Assembly: GCA_009746045.1 (NCBI GenBank)
Contig: RPFO01000065.1
Location: 9,451,128 to 9,515,127, forward strand
DNA: 64,000 bases
Source: Mesostigma viride
Lineage: Eukaryota; Streptophyta; Mesostigmatophyceae; Mesostigmatales; Mesostigmataceae
Direction: 5' to 3'
A program made the position numbers and the translations under genes. The notes beneath the pieces were generated by a model. It ran no database searches and was not told the origin of the DNA. It saw only the letters and a list, made by a program, of their open reading frames with translations. This document shows, in pieces, positions 22,010 through 30,994 of this stretch. Positions within the stretch are counted from its first letter, which is position 1; each line of letters begins with the position of its first letter.

Positions 22010-22735
22010 CCGCCTGATTAATCCTCATTTATGTCACATGGGGCGCCATAATTCGGGAGGGGCCATTCAGCAGTTGTCTTCTCCGTGAAAAACTGCACGG
22101 CAAAACTGCTTTTACTTTTTTCTAATTCGAAGGCATCTCGCGAGGAAATCATTTTTGGTCCAGGCAGGTCCAGGTGATGTTCAGTGGCAGTATCTGCCAG
22201 CCATATGTGTCACTTTGTGAATAACTGCCAGATTCATGGGAATCTTGTCCTTGTCCCGCAGGAACTTATTTCTTATTTCTGATTTCTGATTTGATGAGAA
22301 TTTTTGCGGATTTTTTTGACCTGCCACACTATTGGCTGGAGCTGTGGGCTTGTCTCCATGTTACTGCAGGGGAAACACAATATGCTTGTTTAGCCCTGGT
22401 TTGCTCAGCAAAAGTGGCACTTTCTCAACATAGATGTTTTAAAAATATTTTTCCATGAATTTTGATCTATTTGGCGGTATTTTTGGAAAAGTATTTCAAA
22501 AGTTAAGGCCACCTGACACAATTTTGACCCTTTTGGCCTAACCAGCCTGTACAGGGATCCCTGACTACAAGGATCCCTGCCCAGGATGCACAGATCCCAC
22601 TCCTCAAGGTTGCCCTACAGTACAGTACTGTAATGTAAATGTTTTGTCGGTGGGAAATTAACTTGTACAGTAAGGTAATCCACCCGGTTAAGGGCCACAC
22701 CCGCTAAGGGCCACCCCTGGAGACACCCCCCCGCC

Positions 22736-23069
22736 CCCCCCCAGCATTTTGCGCAATTTGGTTTGAAATGACCAGAATATTAACAACAGGTGGCGGCGTA
22801 GCTGCAATGGAAGGGCCAGCGGTTGCCTCCAGGCCATGCCGTAATTCCAGTTGCTTGTTGTCGGTCGTTGCTTCGTATGTATCCAGTCGGTACTTGCATC
22901 GTATGGATTGAGCAACGATCGTTGCACAAGGTTACTACGTGCTCCTCATAGAGCTCGACAAGCAGCTTGTTCACTGTTCCATATGAACCGGCGTTCATTC
23001 CCTATGACGATCATAAGCCGTCGAGTCGTGACAACGGATGTCACCCTGAAGGGGTTGGCGTACATATTA
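22736..23069 (+). other. Unassigned spacer
   Basis: No gene recognised. Just to the left, 'aatccacccggttaagggcc' (22678) recurs inverted and diverged near 33145 ('ggcccttataaccgggtgga'), suggesting the end of another repeat family. Confidence 0.25.
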
Positions 23070-23756
23070 TCAAGGAGACAACCAGCGCAGGTCAGAAATC
23101 GGGAGAATCCGGACCATGGTAGCTCGAGCCTGCCGTTATCTTGTCCGCGTGTTCGAGTCGTTCAGGATGATGAAGATGAATGGTGATGGAAATGTGTATC
23201 CTTGTGCATTGAAATTATGGCTGGCTTACGTGTAGAGCGACTAGATGACCTAGACGGTGGGGCCGGAAACAGCATGCTTGATCAGGGCGTGTGTTTCGAG
23301 CCTAACTGGCCGGGAGTGTCTAGTGGTGAGCACCATTGCTGCGATCGCTCTCCCACCATTTACGAGGAAATACCCGCAAATGGAAAACCACTGAAAAGGT
23401 CTAGCTAGTCAGTCATCACGTTAGCCATGCCATGATTCCAAACGTCCAAGAACTGCACACGGTGCAAAGGCAAAAAGCCGGAGGACAGCACTTTCAAATG
23501 TGCGGCGGGAACCAAAAGCCCGCGTATGCCAGAAAACATCGTGTTGCTGCAGCGACGCGACGATGTGGACAACGAATCCAGTGCCAAGCTCGGAACGGCT
23601 GCAAAGGAGATCTGGCATCACAGGGTTCAGATGTGCGGAGATACTATGCGATCCAGCCGGTCCACGACCTGTTTGTAGAGCTTGTGCCAAGGGGCAGCAC
23701 CGAACAGATGTGGGTGACGTTGCAAAAAACACCGGACTTGATCGACGGAGCATAAT
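23070..23756 (-). pseudogene. Penelope-like element, probable C-terminal and 3' region
   Basis: This is the sequence on the other side of the Copia-A insertion from the reverse transcriptase at 29660-30435; the target copy GTCTC joins the two. Its 3' part is repetitive: 23190-23500 resembles 35052-35375 in the same orientation, and 23070-23290 is inverted at 38606-38845, as expected for the shared 3' end of a 5'-truncating retroelement. The minus frame after the insertion has no recognisable endonuclease, so the coding assignment is weak. Confidence 0.45.
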
Positions 23757-23761
23757 GTCTC

Positions 23762-24041
23762 AGTTGTACTGTGTAGTTCTACTCAGTACCATAAATCCTA
23801 GTGTGGACGCCGCGCCGTCAGCATCTTTGCTGCATGCGCCGGAATCTTGTGAACGGCATCTAGCGTCGCGCCGAGGAATCTCGGACTATGTTAAGCAAGT
23901 CCAATGCACGATGATAAGTTAATGAGAAATAAATGCAACGTGACGGCGGACGAGGTAGCCGCCTGCGTGTTCCTCTGCGTAGCACCAAAGCACTTGCCTC
24001 TCGACGAAGAGCGTTGGTATCCAAAACACATTATTACAACT
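23762..24041 (+). repeat. Copia-A 5' LTR
   Basis: 280 bp, ends AGTTG...CAACT, with AATAAA near 23930. The gag ATG lies only 27 bp after it, so the leader is very short; no TGG-type primer site follows (next bases tgtactcaag). Confidence 0.88.
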
Positions 24042-24068
24042 TGTACTCAAGAAAGAACATTTTAAAAA

Positions 24069-25301
24069 ATGTTCCGGACGGGCCTGACAACGCCGTCGTC
24101 CAAAATCAAACACAAAATCAAGCTGCCAAATCTCGGAGCCCTGGGCTCGAAGGGCGTGGGCACACTCCGCAAGCCCACCGCGAGCGAGATTCAGAGGAAT
24201 CTGAACGAAGAATTTGCCAAGCAGGATAGCCCCGCAGTGGTGGACACTGCGGCGGAGGAAACTGCACCTGCAGCTGCCCGTGCAGCGGAGCTGCCAAGTG
24301 GATCACAGGCGAGCGAGGCTGGGCTGCGCACTGCAAGCCTAGACCGTGCTGCCCGCATCCTCTGGATGAAGGAGCAAAAGGTGATCGAGGAGCGAATTCC
24401 TGCGCCGATTCCAGCGGCTCCTGAGCCATCAGAGAAGGTGAAAGAACAGTTTATTTTGAACCTGCGCAAGTGGCACAGTGATGTCCAAGACATGGTAGCC
24501 AAGCCTATCGAATTGCTGAGGCGCAATCGGCTGGCCACCGAGGGTTACAAGGTCGTATCCGACCTGATCGAGATAGCCTACAAGGAGGACCGGAGCTGGG
24601 AAGAATTCATGGCTAGCCTTGAGAAGAATCTCCTGAAGACGGGGCTAATGCGCCTCGTCGCAGATGCAGTGAGTATTCTAAAGTTTGATCTGAATCGGAA
24701 GGTAGACATCAGCCAGGCAACGCTCGACTACGAGCAGAAACTGGCGTTGTCGTCCTGCTCGCCAGGTGACGCCTTCTCGGTGGTAATGTTTCTGGCAAAG
24801 GGCATCATGTCTGGTAGCCTGTCTGAGTCCGCCCTCCAGGGCATGTCGGGAACACTGACTGTCGACAAGCTAGCAAATAGGGCAGAGGCTTTCCAGATTA
24901 TTCGCAATTCTGTTGCTGTGCCGGCTGCCGCCAAGGCATTGGTGGCAGCGGGCATTTCTGACCCTCTTTCCTCTGCTGCAGCGCCCATTGCAAGAATTCA
25001 TGGTGCAGGTGAAGAGAAGTGTGGCCGATGCCAGGGCACCGGGCATGTGTGGTCGGATTGCCCAGCCAACACGAAGGCTGGTCCGAATGTGCGGCTGTGT
25101 GGCGCCTGCCACCAGCCAGGGCACTTCGCCAAGGACTGCAAGCACACACGCGGTCCGCAGGGCAAGAAGCGCCCGCCCAAGCCGGCTGGCAACATGCGGC
25201 CCAAGAAGGCCAAGTGGAACAAATGGCAGAGGCAGGGGAACACCCAGGCCACACCTGCTAACACTCATGTGCCTGTCCCTGCTCCCTCTGCAGCAAACTA
25301 G
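24069..25301 (+). CDS. Copia-A gag
   Basis: 410 codons from an ATG 27 bp after the LTR to a TAG. The N-terminal 60 residues are basic, followed by an Ala/Glu-rich linker and a helical capsid-like core (FILNLRKWHSDVQDMVAK, EIAYKEDRSWEEFMASLEK). The C-terminus has two CCHC zinc knuckles, CGRCQGTGHVWSDC and CGACHQPGHFAKDC, then a Lys/Arg/Pro tail. It would package element RNA in cytoplasmic particles. It ends in frame with pol but three TAG codons lie between (25299, about 25341, 25371). Confidence 0.88.
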   Translation: MFRTGLTTPSSKIKHKIKLPNLGALGSKGVGTLRKPTASEIQRNLNEEFAKQDSPAVVDTAAEETAPAAARAAELPSGSQASEAGLRTASLDRAARILWMKEQKVIEERIPAPIPAAPEPSEKVKEQFILNLRKWHSDVQDMVAKPIELLRRNRLATEGYKVVSDLIEIAYKEDRSWEEFMASLEKNLLKTGLMRLVADAVSILKFDLNRKVDISQATLDYEQKLALSSCSPGDAFSVVMFLAKGIMSGSLSESALQGMSGTLTVDKLANRAEAFQIIRNSVAVPAAAKALVAAGISDPLSSAAAPIARIHGAGEEKCGRCQGTGHVWSDCPANTKAGPNVRLCGACHQPGHFAKDCKHTRGPQGKKRPPKPAGNMRPKKAKWNKWQRQGNTQATPANTHVPVPAPSAAN

Positions 25302-25478
25302 ATAGCCCATGTTGGGACGATGATGTGTTTACCACTAATCTAGCTGCATGTAATGAGCTGGGTAGTTGTGTAGACAACAATTCTGCTGCGTGCATTGCTG
25401 CTGTGTTGCGTAGCGGCTTGTGCACAGACATTGTTACGCCTGCGGCAACGCGGGACCATGAACCCCACGACCAGTAAT
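25298..25478 (+). CDS. Copia-A gag-pol linker read in the -1 frame
   Basis: In the frame one base back from gag, an open stretch overlaps the gag stop and reads LDSPCWDDDVFTTNLAACNE, LGSCVDNNSAACIAAVLRSG, to a TAA near 25475. It resembles the region after the knuckle in Copia-B (TGCQVNSVTSHSPPSCSAVK), where gag knuckle, linker and integrase start share one frame. So this is probably translated after a -1 shift at gcaaactag, and another change returns to the pol frame. Whether this is programmed or two mutations cannot be told from one copy. Confidence 0.5.
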
Positions 25479-28400
25479 GCTGGTACTATGCAAGCTGGAC
25501 TCATGCACGTCGACCGTGACGATGGGGGGTCACTGGCCACACCAGGTGAAGTCCTTTCCTTGACTGCTGTTGCTGCACGCTTGCATCATGTGTTAGGCCA
25601 TGGGACCCACGCTATCCGTTTTGCACGGGCACTGGCACCGGGGACTAAGTTGGCTAGCACGGTGCAGTCCATGTACAGTGGTTGTCACCAGTGTCAGTCC
25701 ACTGCGCCTAAGCGTGCACGTAGGCATGTCAAACACCCACCCCTTGAGCGTGGTCACTTGGTGTGTGACATTTTGTTCCAGGACCAGGCTGTCTACTTGC
25801 TGGGAATAGACAGATTTTCCCATTTTGTTTCAGTTGTCCCACTCAAGTCACAGCATGTTGGGGACCTCCTTGAGGGGATAGACCTGTTGGACTCCATGTT
25901 TAGCATGGTTACAGGGATGCAGTTTGATCAGCAATTCAAGTGGGCTGCCAAGGAACCTGGATATGAGTTTGTGGGAACAGTGGGGCGTGAGGACCACGAG
26001 TCACAAGGGATAGCGGAGAGAGCGGTACAGGAGTTTAAGCTGCTTGCTACCCGACGTGGGGACCACATGCCACACAGTGAATTCTCTAGTCGGCTCTTGT
26101 GGGCACTTGCCGTGTGTCGAAGTTTGAACAACCGTGTGCTGATGTCGACACAGGATGGGGTGTTGGTGACTGCCGAGGGTTTGCAGTTTGGCCAATATCA
26201 CGATGTGGTGGTGGATGTGTACAAAGACCACCTAGCATCCCGTTTTCAGCGCCTTGTCCAGTTGGATAGGCGACGTGGGGCTTATGAGCCCAGTGTGGGG
26301 CATGATGTTTGGCTGCACAAGGAAGGTGCCCTGGGTAAGCGTGGCAGGTGGCTTGGTCCAGCCAAGGTAATTTCTTGTGATGCTGCTATGCGTAAATGCG
26401 TGGTGGACTATGAGGGCACTGAGGTCACTATGGCTTGGAATAGGGTGAAGCCCTACATGCGTGATGTGGAGGCTTGGTCTAGAGTGTTGGAGTTGTACTC
26501 CGACCCTAGCAGGCTCTCTAGCACTGTGACTCCTCCTTCCTCTTCGGCTCCTGTATGTGACAATGCAGGGGACAGTGGTACTAGCGCGCCTAGTGGGGAA
26601 GCTGAGTTGGAGTTGCAGAGTGGGGACTATGATGATGATGTTGCTGTGGTAGCACACCACTTACACACCCTAGGGGTAGAACAGGCAGAGAGCTTGCGCG
26701 ACAGCTTGCCTAACCTCCCCCCTTCTGGCGTTGGTCGGGAGGATCCCTGCGTTGGTAGGGATAGTACTCAGGGCAGTTCCTGTCTTGAGCGCCCAAGCCG
26801 TAAGGGCTTTCTCACCCTTGCTGTAGAAAGGTTGATGCGTAAACCTCCTACAGACGCTTTGCAAAATCCCGTCAAGGCAGCGATGGTATCCGCATTTGGT
26901 ACCCTGGGTGATCAGCATGGTATGAGGATGTTGGTAGATACGCAGGCGAGAACCTCCATTGTCTCATCCCTGCACTACAATCCTGTGAGACCCTCAGTGC
27001 ACTGGGAGTGTGTGACTGATTTTGCTGGCTCAACGAAGTTCCCTGTCCTTGGTGTCATTGATGTCAATGTGATGGGGGTGCTAGTTGAGTTTTGCGTGGT
27101 GGAAGGGTATAGTGGTCCACCAATCCTTGGTCAGAACTTCCTTGTACGGGAGGATGTCTGGGTCAACTCCACCTGCTTGCGGCGGGAGGGGCATGCTGAT
27201 CTGCCTCTTGAGGACTATGCTGTCATGTCTGACTGCCAACTTGTTGCTGTCATAGGCAACATTCGGCACGTGAACTATGCCCGTGAGAGTGATGTGCCGT
27301 TGGTAACTCAGTTGTTGCTTCCTAAACGTCCTAGCTTGGCTAGTCTCGGCATTGGACGTCATGATGTTGCTACCCAAAGCCCTATCTCTTACCATGATGC
27401 TGACGTGGAGTGTCAAACGGAGGAGGGGCTAGATGGGTGGACTAAGGCCATTATTGCGTCAGGTGAAAGGTGGCTTGCATACCGTGCTGTTGAACCGGTT
27501 GATGAAGTGCCCAGTGGTGCTCGCCTTTTGCGCCACAAGTGGACTTTGGAGCGTAAGTTGGTGCCTGACACAACAACTAGGGTGCCTTTTGTTCGCCCGG
27601 TGGTCCTAGAATTTTCAGGTACTAGTGATCTTCCGGACAATGCCATCTCAGCACCTGGGTTGATCAAGGATAATTGGCGCATGGTCCTGTCCTTCTACCT
27701 AGGCCAGCTCAACAAGGGACTTCCGTATGAGTCAGCCCTCATGGATTTCAGCAAAGCTTTTTTGAATGGTGATCCCAAGCTCGCTGAGAATGTGTGGGCT
27801 GGCACGACCCGCTTGTATGTGCGCTGTCCTCCCTTGTGGCAGCCTATCATGGGCAAGAAGTTTCTCCGTCTCTTGAAGGGTGTTGACGGTACTGTGACAG
27901 GTCCTCGGATTTGGCGCCTTTGCCTCGAGCGTCTTTTGCTTGATGTGATGCACATGTACTATCATGACCTGGACCCCTCTCTGTTTGTTGGCTCATGGGA
28001 GGGGCAGCCAGTTTTTGTGTTCATTCATGTCGATGATGTGGACTGCATGGGCCCCACACCGTGGCTAGACTGGTTTTGTGCCACTGTTGCTCAGCACTTC
28101 CCGGTCGGCAAGGTCATTCGCCGCGTCTTGGACAAGTATGTCAAGTTCTGTGGCGTCGACACTATGCTCACCAAGGATGCCTCTGGCAGATATGTGATGA
28201 AGCTGCGTGCAGCGGGGGACTATGTTCAGGAGCTCATCACTCAGCTTTCATCCCTTACTAGTCAGTATATTCAGCCTGCTGAGTGTGGTTCTCTGCGGGG
28301 TAAGCTGAACTGGCTGGTCTCTACCGTCTCCCCTGACTTGGCGGTGCTTGCTCGGTTGCCAGATGACTTGATGTGCTCTCTTTCCCGCAATGTCATGTGT

Positions 28401-28961
28401 AAGTACATTTCTGCCTCCCCTGGGTTGGTCTTACATGGGGTGGACTATGAGCGGCCTATTCACTTGTCCGCGTATTGTGATAGCAGTTTGGATAGTGCTA
28501 ATATCTCTAAGCTCCGTGGGCGCTGTGCCGCTGTGGTGCTTTTGAGTAATTCTGCCACTGTCCATGTCCCTGAATCTTCCCCTTCACCCTTTGCGTGGTT
28601 TTCTCGCTTACATCGGCGGGTGTATGTGGGTAGTGACACTGCAGAGGCTCGTGCCTTCTGCGAGACTGCTGAGGAGTTGATGTATTTCCGTGCGGTTCTT
28701 CGGTGGTGTTTGAAGTTTTGCCGTGTCATTCCACAGGTTGATACCACCATCTTCACGGATTCGCAGTCGCTGATTGACTTTTTGGCTGATCCTTATGCGC
28801 GCACGCGCAAGCTCGACTTCCTTCGTGCCAAAGAATATAGTGACGCTGTTTCGCTGTACCATGTTCGCGACAATGATAACATTTCAGATGCTTTGACCAA
28901 GCTGTATGCCAAGGCTAGGCCTCAGTATGACAAGCTTCGTCTAGTTCAGGCGACACTTTAA
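25374..28961 (+). CDS. Copia-A pol: integrase - protease-like - reverse transcriptase - RNase H
   Basis: One frame open from 25374, first ATG at 25458, stop TAA. Integrase: zinc-binding LHHVLGH...CHQC (25584-25694), acidic residues D in HLVCDILF (25767), D in FDQQF (25926), E in GIAERAVQE (26016), and a C-terminal GKRGRWLGPAKV (about 26300-26460). Protease-like: LVDTQARTSIVS (Asp at 26937) with the C-terminal flap-side motif ILGQNFL. Reverse transcriptase: ALMDFSKAFLNGD and VFIHVDDVD (28026-28037). RNase H: YCDSS, SDTAEARAF, TDSQSLIDFLADP, DALTK. Usual Copia order is protease, integrase, RT, RNase H; here protease is third in the polyprotein, after integrase. It has no internal stop. Confidence 0.9.
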   Translation, partial: TTILLRALLLCCVAACAQTLLRLRQRGTMNPTTSNAGTMQAGLMHVDRDDGGSLATPGEVLSLTAVAARLHHVLGHGTHAIRFARALAPGTKLASTVQSMYSGCHQCQSTAPKRARRHVKHPPLERGHLVCDILFQDQAVYLLGIDRFSHFVSVVPLKSQHVGDLLEGIDLLDSMFSMVTGMQFDQQFKWAAKEPGYEFVGTVGREDHESQGIAERAVQEFKLLATRRGDHMPHSEFSSRLLWALAVCRSLNNRVLMSTQDGVLVTAEGLQFGQYHDVVVDVYKDHLASRFQRLVQLDRRRGAYEPSVGHDVWLHKEGALGKRGRWLGPAKVISCDAAMRKCVVDYEGTEVTMAWNRVKPYMRDVEAWSRVLELYSDPSRLSSTVTPPSSSAPVCDNAGDSGTSAPSGEAELELQSGDYDDDVAVVAHHLHTLGVEQAESLRDSLPNLPPSGVGREDPCVGRDSTQGSSCLERPSRKGFLTLAVERLMRKPPTDALQNPVKAAMVSAFGTLGDQHGMRMLVDTQARTSIVSSLHYNPVRPSVHWECVTDFAGSTKFPVLGVIDVNVMGVLVEFCVVEGYSGPPILGQNFLVREDVWVNSTCLRREGHADLPLEDYAVMSDCQLVAVIGNIRHVNYARESDVPLVTQLLLPKRPSLASLGIGRHDVATQSPISYHDADVECQTEEGLDGWTKAIIASGERWLAYRAVEPVDEVPSGARLLRHKWTLERKLVPDTTTRVPFVRPVVLEFSGTSDLPDNAISAPGLIKDNWRMVLSFYLGQLNKGLPYESALMDFSKAFLNGDPKLAENVWAGTTRLYVRCPPLWQPIMGKKFLRLLKGVDGTVTGPRIWRLCLERLLLDVMHMYYHDLDPSLFVGSWEGQPVFVFIHVDDVDCMGPTPWLDWFCATVAQHFPVGKVIRRVLDKYVKFCGVDTMLTKDASGRYVMKLRAAGDYVQELITQLSSLTSQYIQPAECGSLRGKLNWLVSTVSPDLAVLARLPDDLMCSLSRNVMCKYISASPGLVLHGVDYERPIHLSAYCDSSLDSANISKLRGRCAAVVLLSNSATVHVPESSPSPFAWFSRLHRRVYVGSDTAEARAFCETAEELMYFRAVLRWCLKFCRVIPQVDTTIFTDSQSLIDFLADPYARTRKLDFLRAKEYSDAVSLYHVRDNDNISDALTKLYAKARPQYDKLRLVQATL

Positions 28962-29378
28962 ATTGTCCCTGTCTGATTTCAGGGTTACATCTTGCCCTGG
29001 CTGATGTGTGTTTTCACTCTTTTCTGAATTTCCTATTTAAAATTGGCATTGACCATGGCCTTGATGCTTCTCTCTGCGGGAGAGTTGCATACTATGTAAT
29101 GGGCTCTTGTCTGGGTTTTCACCCGTTGATGCTTGGCGGTGGCCGGCATACTATGTTTCCGGGTTTCCCCAGTGTGGTACGATGAATAAATGACTTGCCA
29201 TAATGATGTGTGTCTTGCACATGCATCCAAGTTCATGCGACCGCTATGCTTGTTGGTGTTGTTTCCCAACAAGACTTTGCCACTACTAGGATTGTGAAGT
29301 CGGTGACTGGGATGCGGCCGTACCGATCATCTTGAGTACATCCCTGTCCGTACCGACTCACAAAGAAAAAGAAGTCGG
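28962..29378 (+). other. Copia-A 3' untranslated region and polypurine tract
   Basis: No gene. An AATAAA lies near 29184. The purine run CAAAGAAAAAGAAGTCGG immediately before the 3' LTR (29361-29378) is the probable polypurine tract. Confidence 0.6.
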
Positions 29379-29654
29379 AGTTGTACTGTGTAGTTCTACT
29401 CAGTACCATAAATCCTAGTGTGGACGCCGCGCCGTCAGCATCTTTGCTGCGCCGGAATCTTGTGAACGGCATCTAGCGTCGCGCCGAGGAATCTCGGACT
29501 ATGTTAAGCAAGTCCAATGCACGATGATAAGTTAATGAGAAATAAATGCAACGTGACGGCGGACGAGGTAGCCGCCTGCGTGTTCCTCTGCGTAGCACCA
29601 AAGCACTTGCCTCTCGACGAAGAGCGTTGGTATCCAAAACACATTATTGCAACT
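29379..29654 (+). repeat. Copia-A 3' LTR
   Basis: 276 bp, matching 23762-24041 except for a missing 4 bp (atgc near 29450) and one A/G difference (ttattgca). By chance its minus strand extends the reading frame of the adjacent Penelope-like pseudogene. Confidence 0.9.
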
Positions 29655-29659
29655 GTCTC

Positions 29660-30435
29660 GGGCATAGTCTTTGACCAATAAACGATGCAAGAGTTCAACA
29701 AGAGTCGTGATGACATCGACACGATAAGAACAAAGACGTGAAAAACGATGTAACTGAGAAAGAACAACACCATATTTTGCTGTGTGGGAAAGGAGACTGT
29801 GAATATCGGGGTAACGAATAAAAGGAATTTGCTGGTATTTAGGATCCTTGCGCTTATCATAGACAGCCGTACGCCAGCCCTTCTTGTTATGGGTAATGTT
29901 AAGATCGAGGTAATTGCAATGAGTATCCTCCGACGTGAGCTTTAATGTGAGGGACGCTTGCGGGTAAATGCCAGGCAGACCAGCGGTGATATACAAATTA
30001 TGGGTTGCGAAATCAGGGTTGTCGAAAGCAATGACATCATCAATGTATCGACATGTGTGGATAAAACGCCTGATGAGAACATCATCGTTTGAGGCAATGA
30101 GATTCTCCATGAATGCAAGCTCATAAGTGTATAGATAGAGGTTTGCAAGGAGCCCGGCACAGTTAGTTAGTGCCCATAGGGATGCCGATAGCTTGTTGGT
30201 ATACATTGCCCGCAAAACAAATGAAGGTGTTATCAACAAGATAAGAGATCCAATGAACAAGGTCAGCCTTTGTGATAATATAATTATAAGCATCCCGCAC
30301 GATAGCACCTGCCGCAATCCCTGAGAGCCACGTTGCCGTGGGCTTGGTCTGAGAAACACGCACGTGCAGGTGGTTGTGCCCGTGAGGCCTACGTGCATAC
30401 AGACGAGTAAGGAGGCTATCTATATGGTTGCCCAT
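29660..30435 (-). pseudogene. Penelope-like reverse transcriptase (broken)
   Basis: Minus frames give VYQQAIGIPMGTN, then CAGLLANLYLYTYELAF, RYIDDVIAFDNPDF (catalytic YIDD), CNYLDLNITHNKKGW and VVLSQLHRFSRLCS. The IPMG, YIDD and LDLxI order is that of Penelope-like and related non-LTR reverse transcriptases; the subfamily is not resolved. A 4-bp tandem duplication (actaact) near 30165 throws the frame between GIPMGTN and CAGLL, and Copia-A interrupts the 3' side, so the gene is dead. The region upstream of 30435 has no recognised N-terminal part. Confidence 0.72.
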
Positions 30436-30985
30436 ATGTTTCTAACGCTTTAACTCTTGTCCAAGTGATGAAGACTGGCTTGGAAACTTGAGCTTGTCAT
30501 GTTTACATTGTTATTGTGTATACAATATGTGCCTCTTTTCAGTATATGTTTCATATGTAATGCGAGGCTTCAGCATCATGGTTTAGCACCGTGGTGGCAG
30601 CCAAGCCTCTAATGACAATCTTGGACCTAACCTTGGCCTACGCAAATATTTGCTTCTTGTTTCACTCTTTGGACTGAGCTAGCTTTACACCTGCTATTTG
30701 GCCTGCACCATCGTCCCTGGCTGCCAGTTACATTTTGTGCCCCCCCCCCCTTGGCAGGCTGCAGGGTCTAGGATAGCGAGGGTGTAACGTAGACATGTTG
30801 TGGGCACCCTCGGTGTATTTTCAGGACCAGCCATGACCTGGCCATGCCTTCTTTCTTGGCACATTGAACATGACTTGTCAGAGTGCTTTTTGGTCACTCG
30901 TGTAACGACCCCCCTGCATTCATAAATCGTAAACAATTATACAATGAGCATATTTCATGGATGTAAAGCATTTCAACTCTTGAGC
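30436..30985 (+). other. Unassigned spacer
   Basis: No coding signal beyond short frames. A C-run (about 30738-30750) is present. The bases around the LINE insertion at 30986 (agcatatcata) resemble the inverse of the CACTA YDML codons; this is too short to assign. Confidence 0.25.
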
Positions 30986-30994
30986 ATATCATAA

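Larger units (their letters stand above)
20667..22735 (+). mobile_element. Degenerate DNA element with long inverted ends, host of two nested elements
   Basis: The left part (20667-20840) starts CAGGGGGGGTGTCC and contains 'gatttcctcgcgag' and 'gaatggcccg'. Both occur inverted at 22038-22160 ('ggggccattcagcag', 'ctcgcgaggaaatc'), and the right side ends near 22735 with GGAGACACCCCCCCG. 'acaggctggtta' near 20706 is inverted as 'taaccagcctgt' near 22541. The arms are diverged and rearranged and no transposase is present. The 247-bp tandem unit and the 7-bp-TSD MITE lie inside it. Confidence 0.45.
23762..29654 (+). mobile_element. Copia-A: nearly intact Copia-type LTR retrotransposon
   Basis: Direct repeats 23762-24041 and 29379-29654 differ by one base and a 4-bp indel, and sit between target copies GTCTC at 23757-23761 and 29655-29659. 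The LTRs start AGTTG and end CAACT instead of TG...CA. Inside are gag (24069-25301), a linker in another frame, and a single long pol frame (to 28961) with integrase, a retropepsin-like domain, reverse transcriptase and RNase H in that order. Identical LTRs and an undisturbed pol point to a very recent insertion, made into a Penelope-like element. Confidence 0.92.

Noticed and set aside
23919-24113. Minus frame across the Copia-A 5' LTR that matches the end of the Penelope-like frame at 29532
   Set aside because: The match is only the LTR repeat read on the minus strand. The LTR and target duplication account for the shared 'NVFWIPTLFVERQ' sequence.
25299-25373. Alternative genetic code with TAG as a sense codon
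   Set aside because: TAG is used as a normal stop elsewhere in the window (for example the LINE fragment near 31304 and several Gypsy2 frames), and the -1 linker frame explains the region better.
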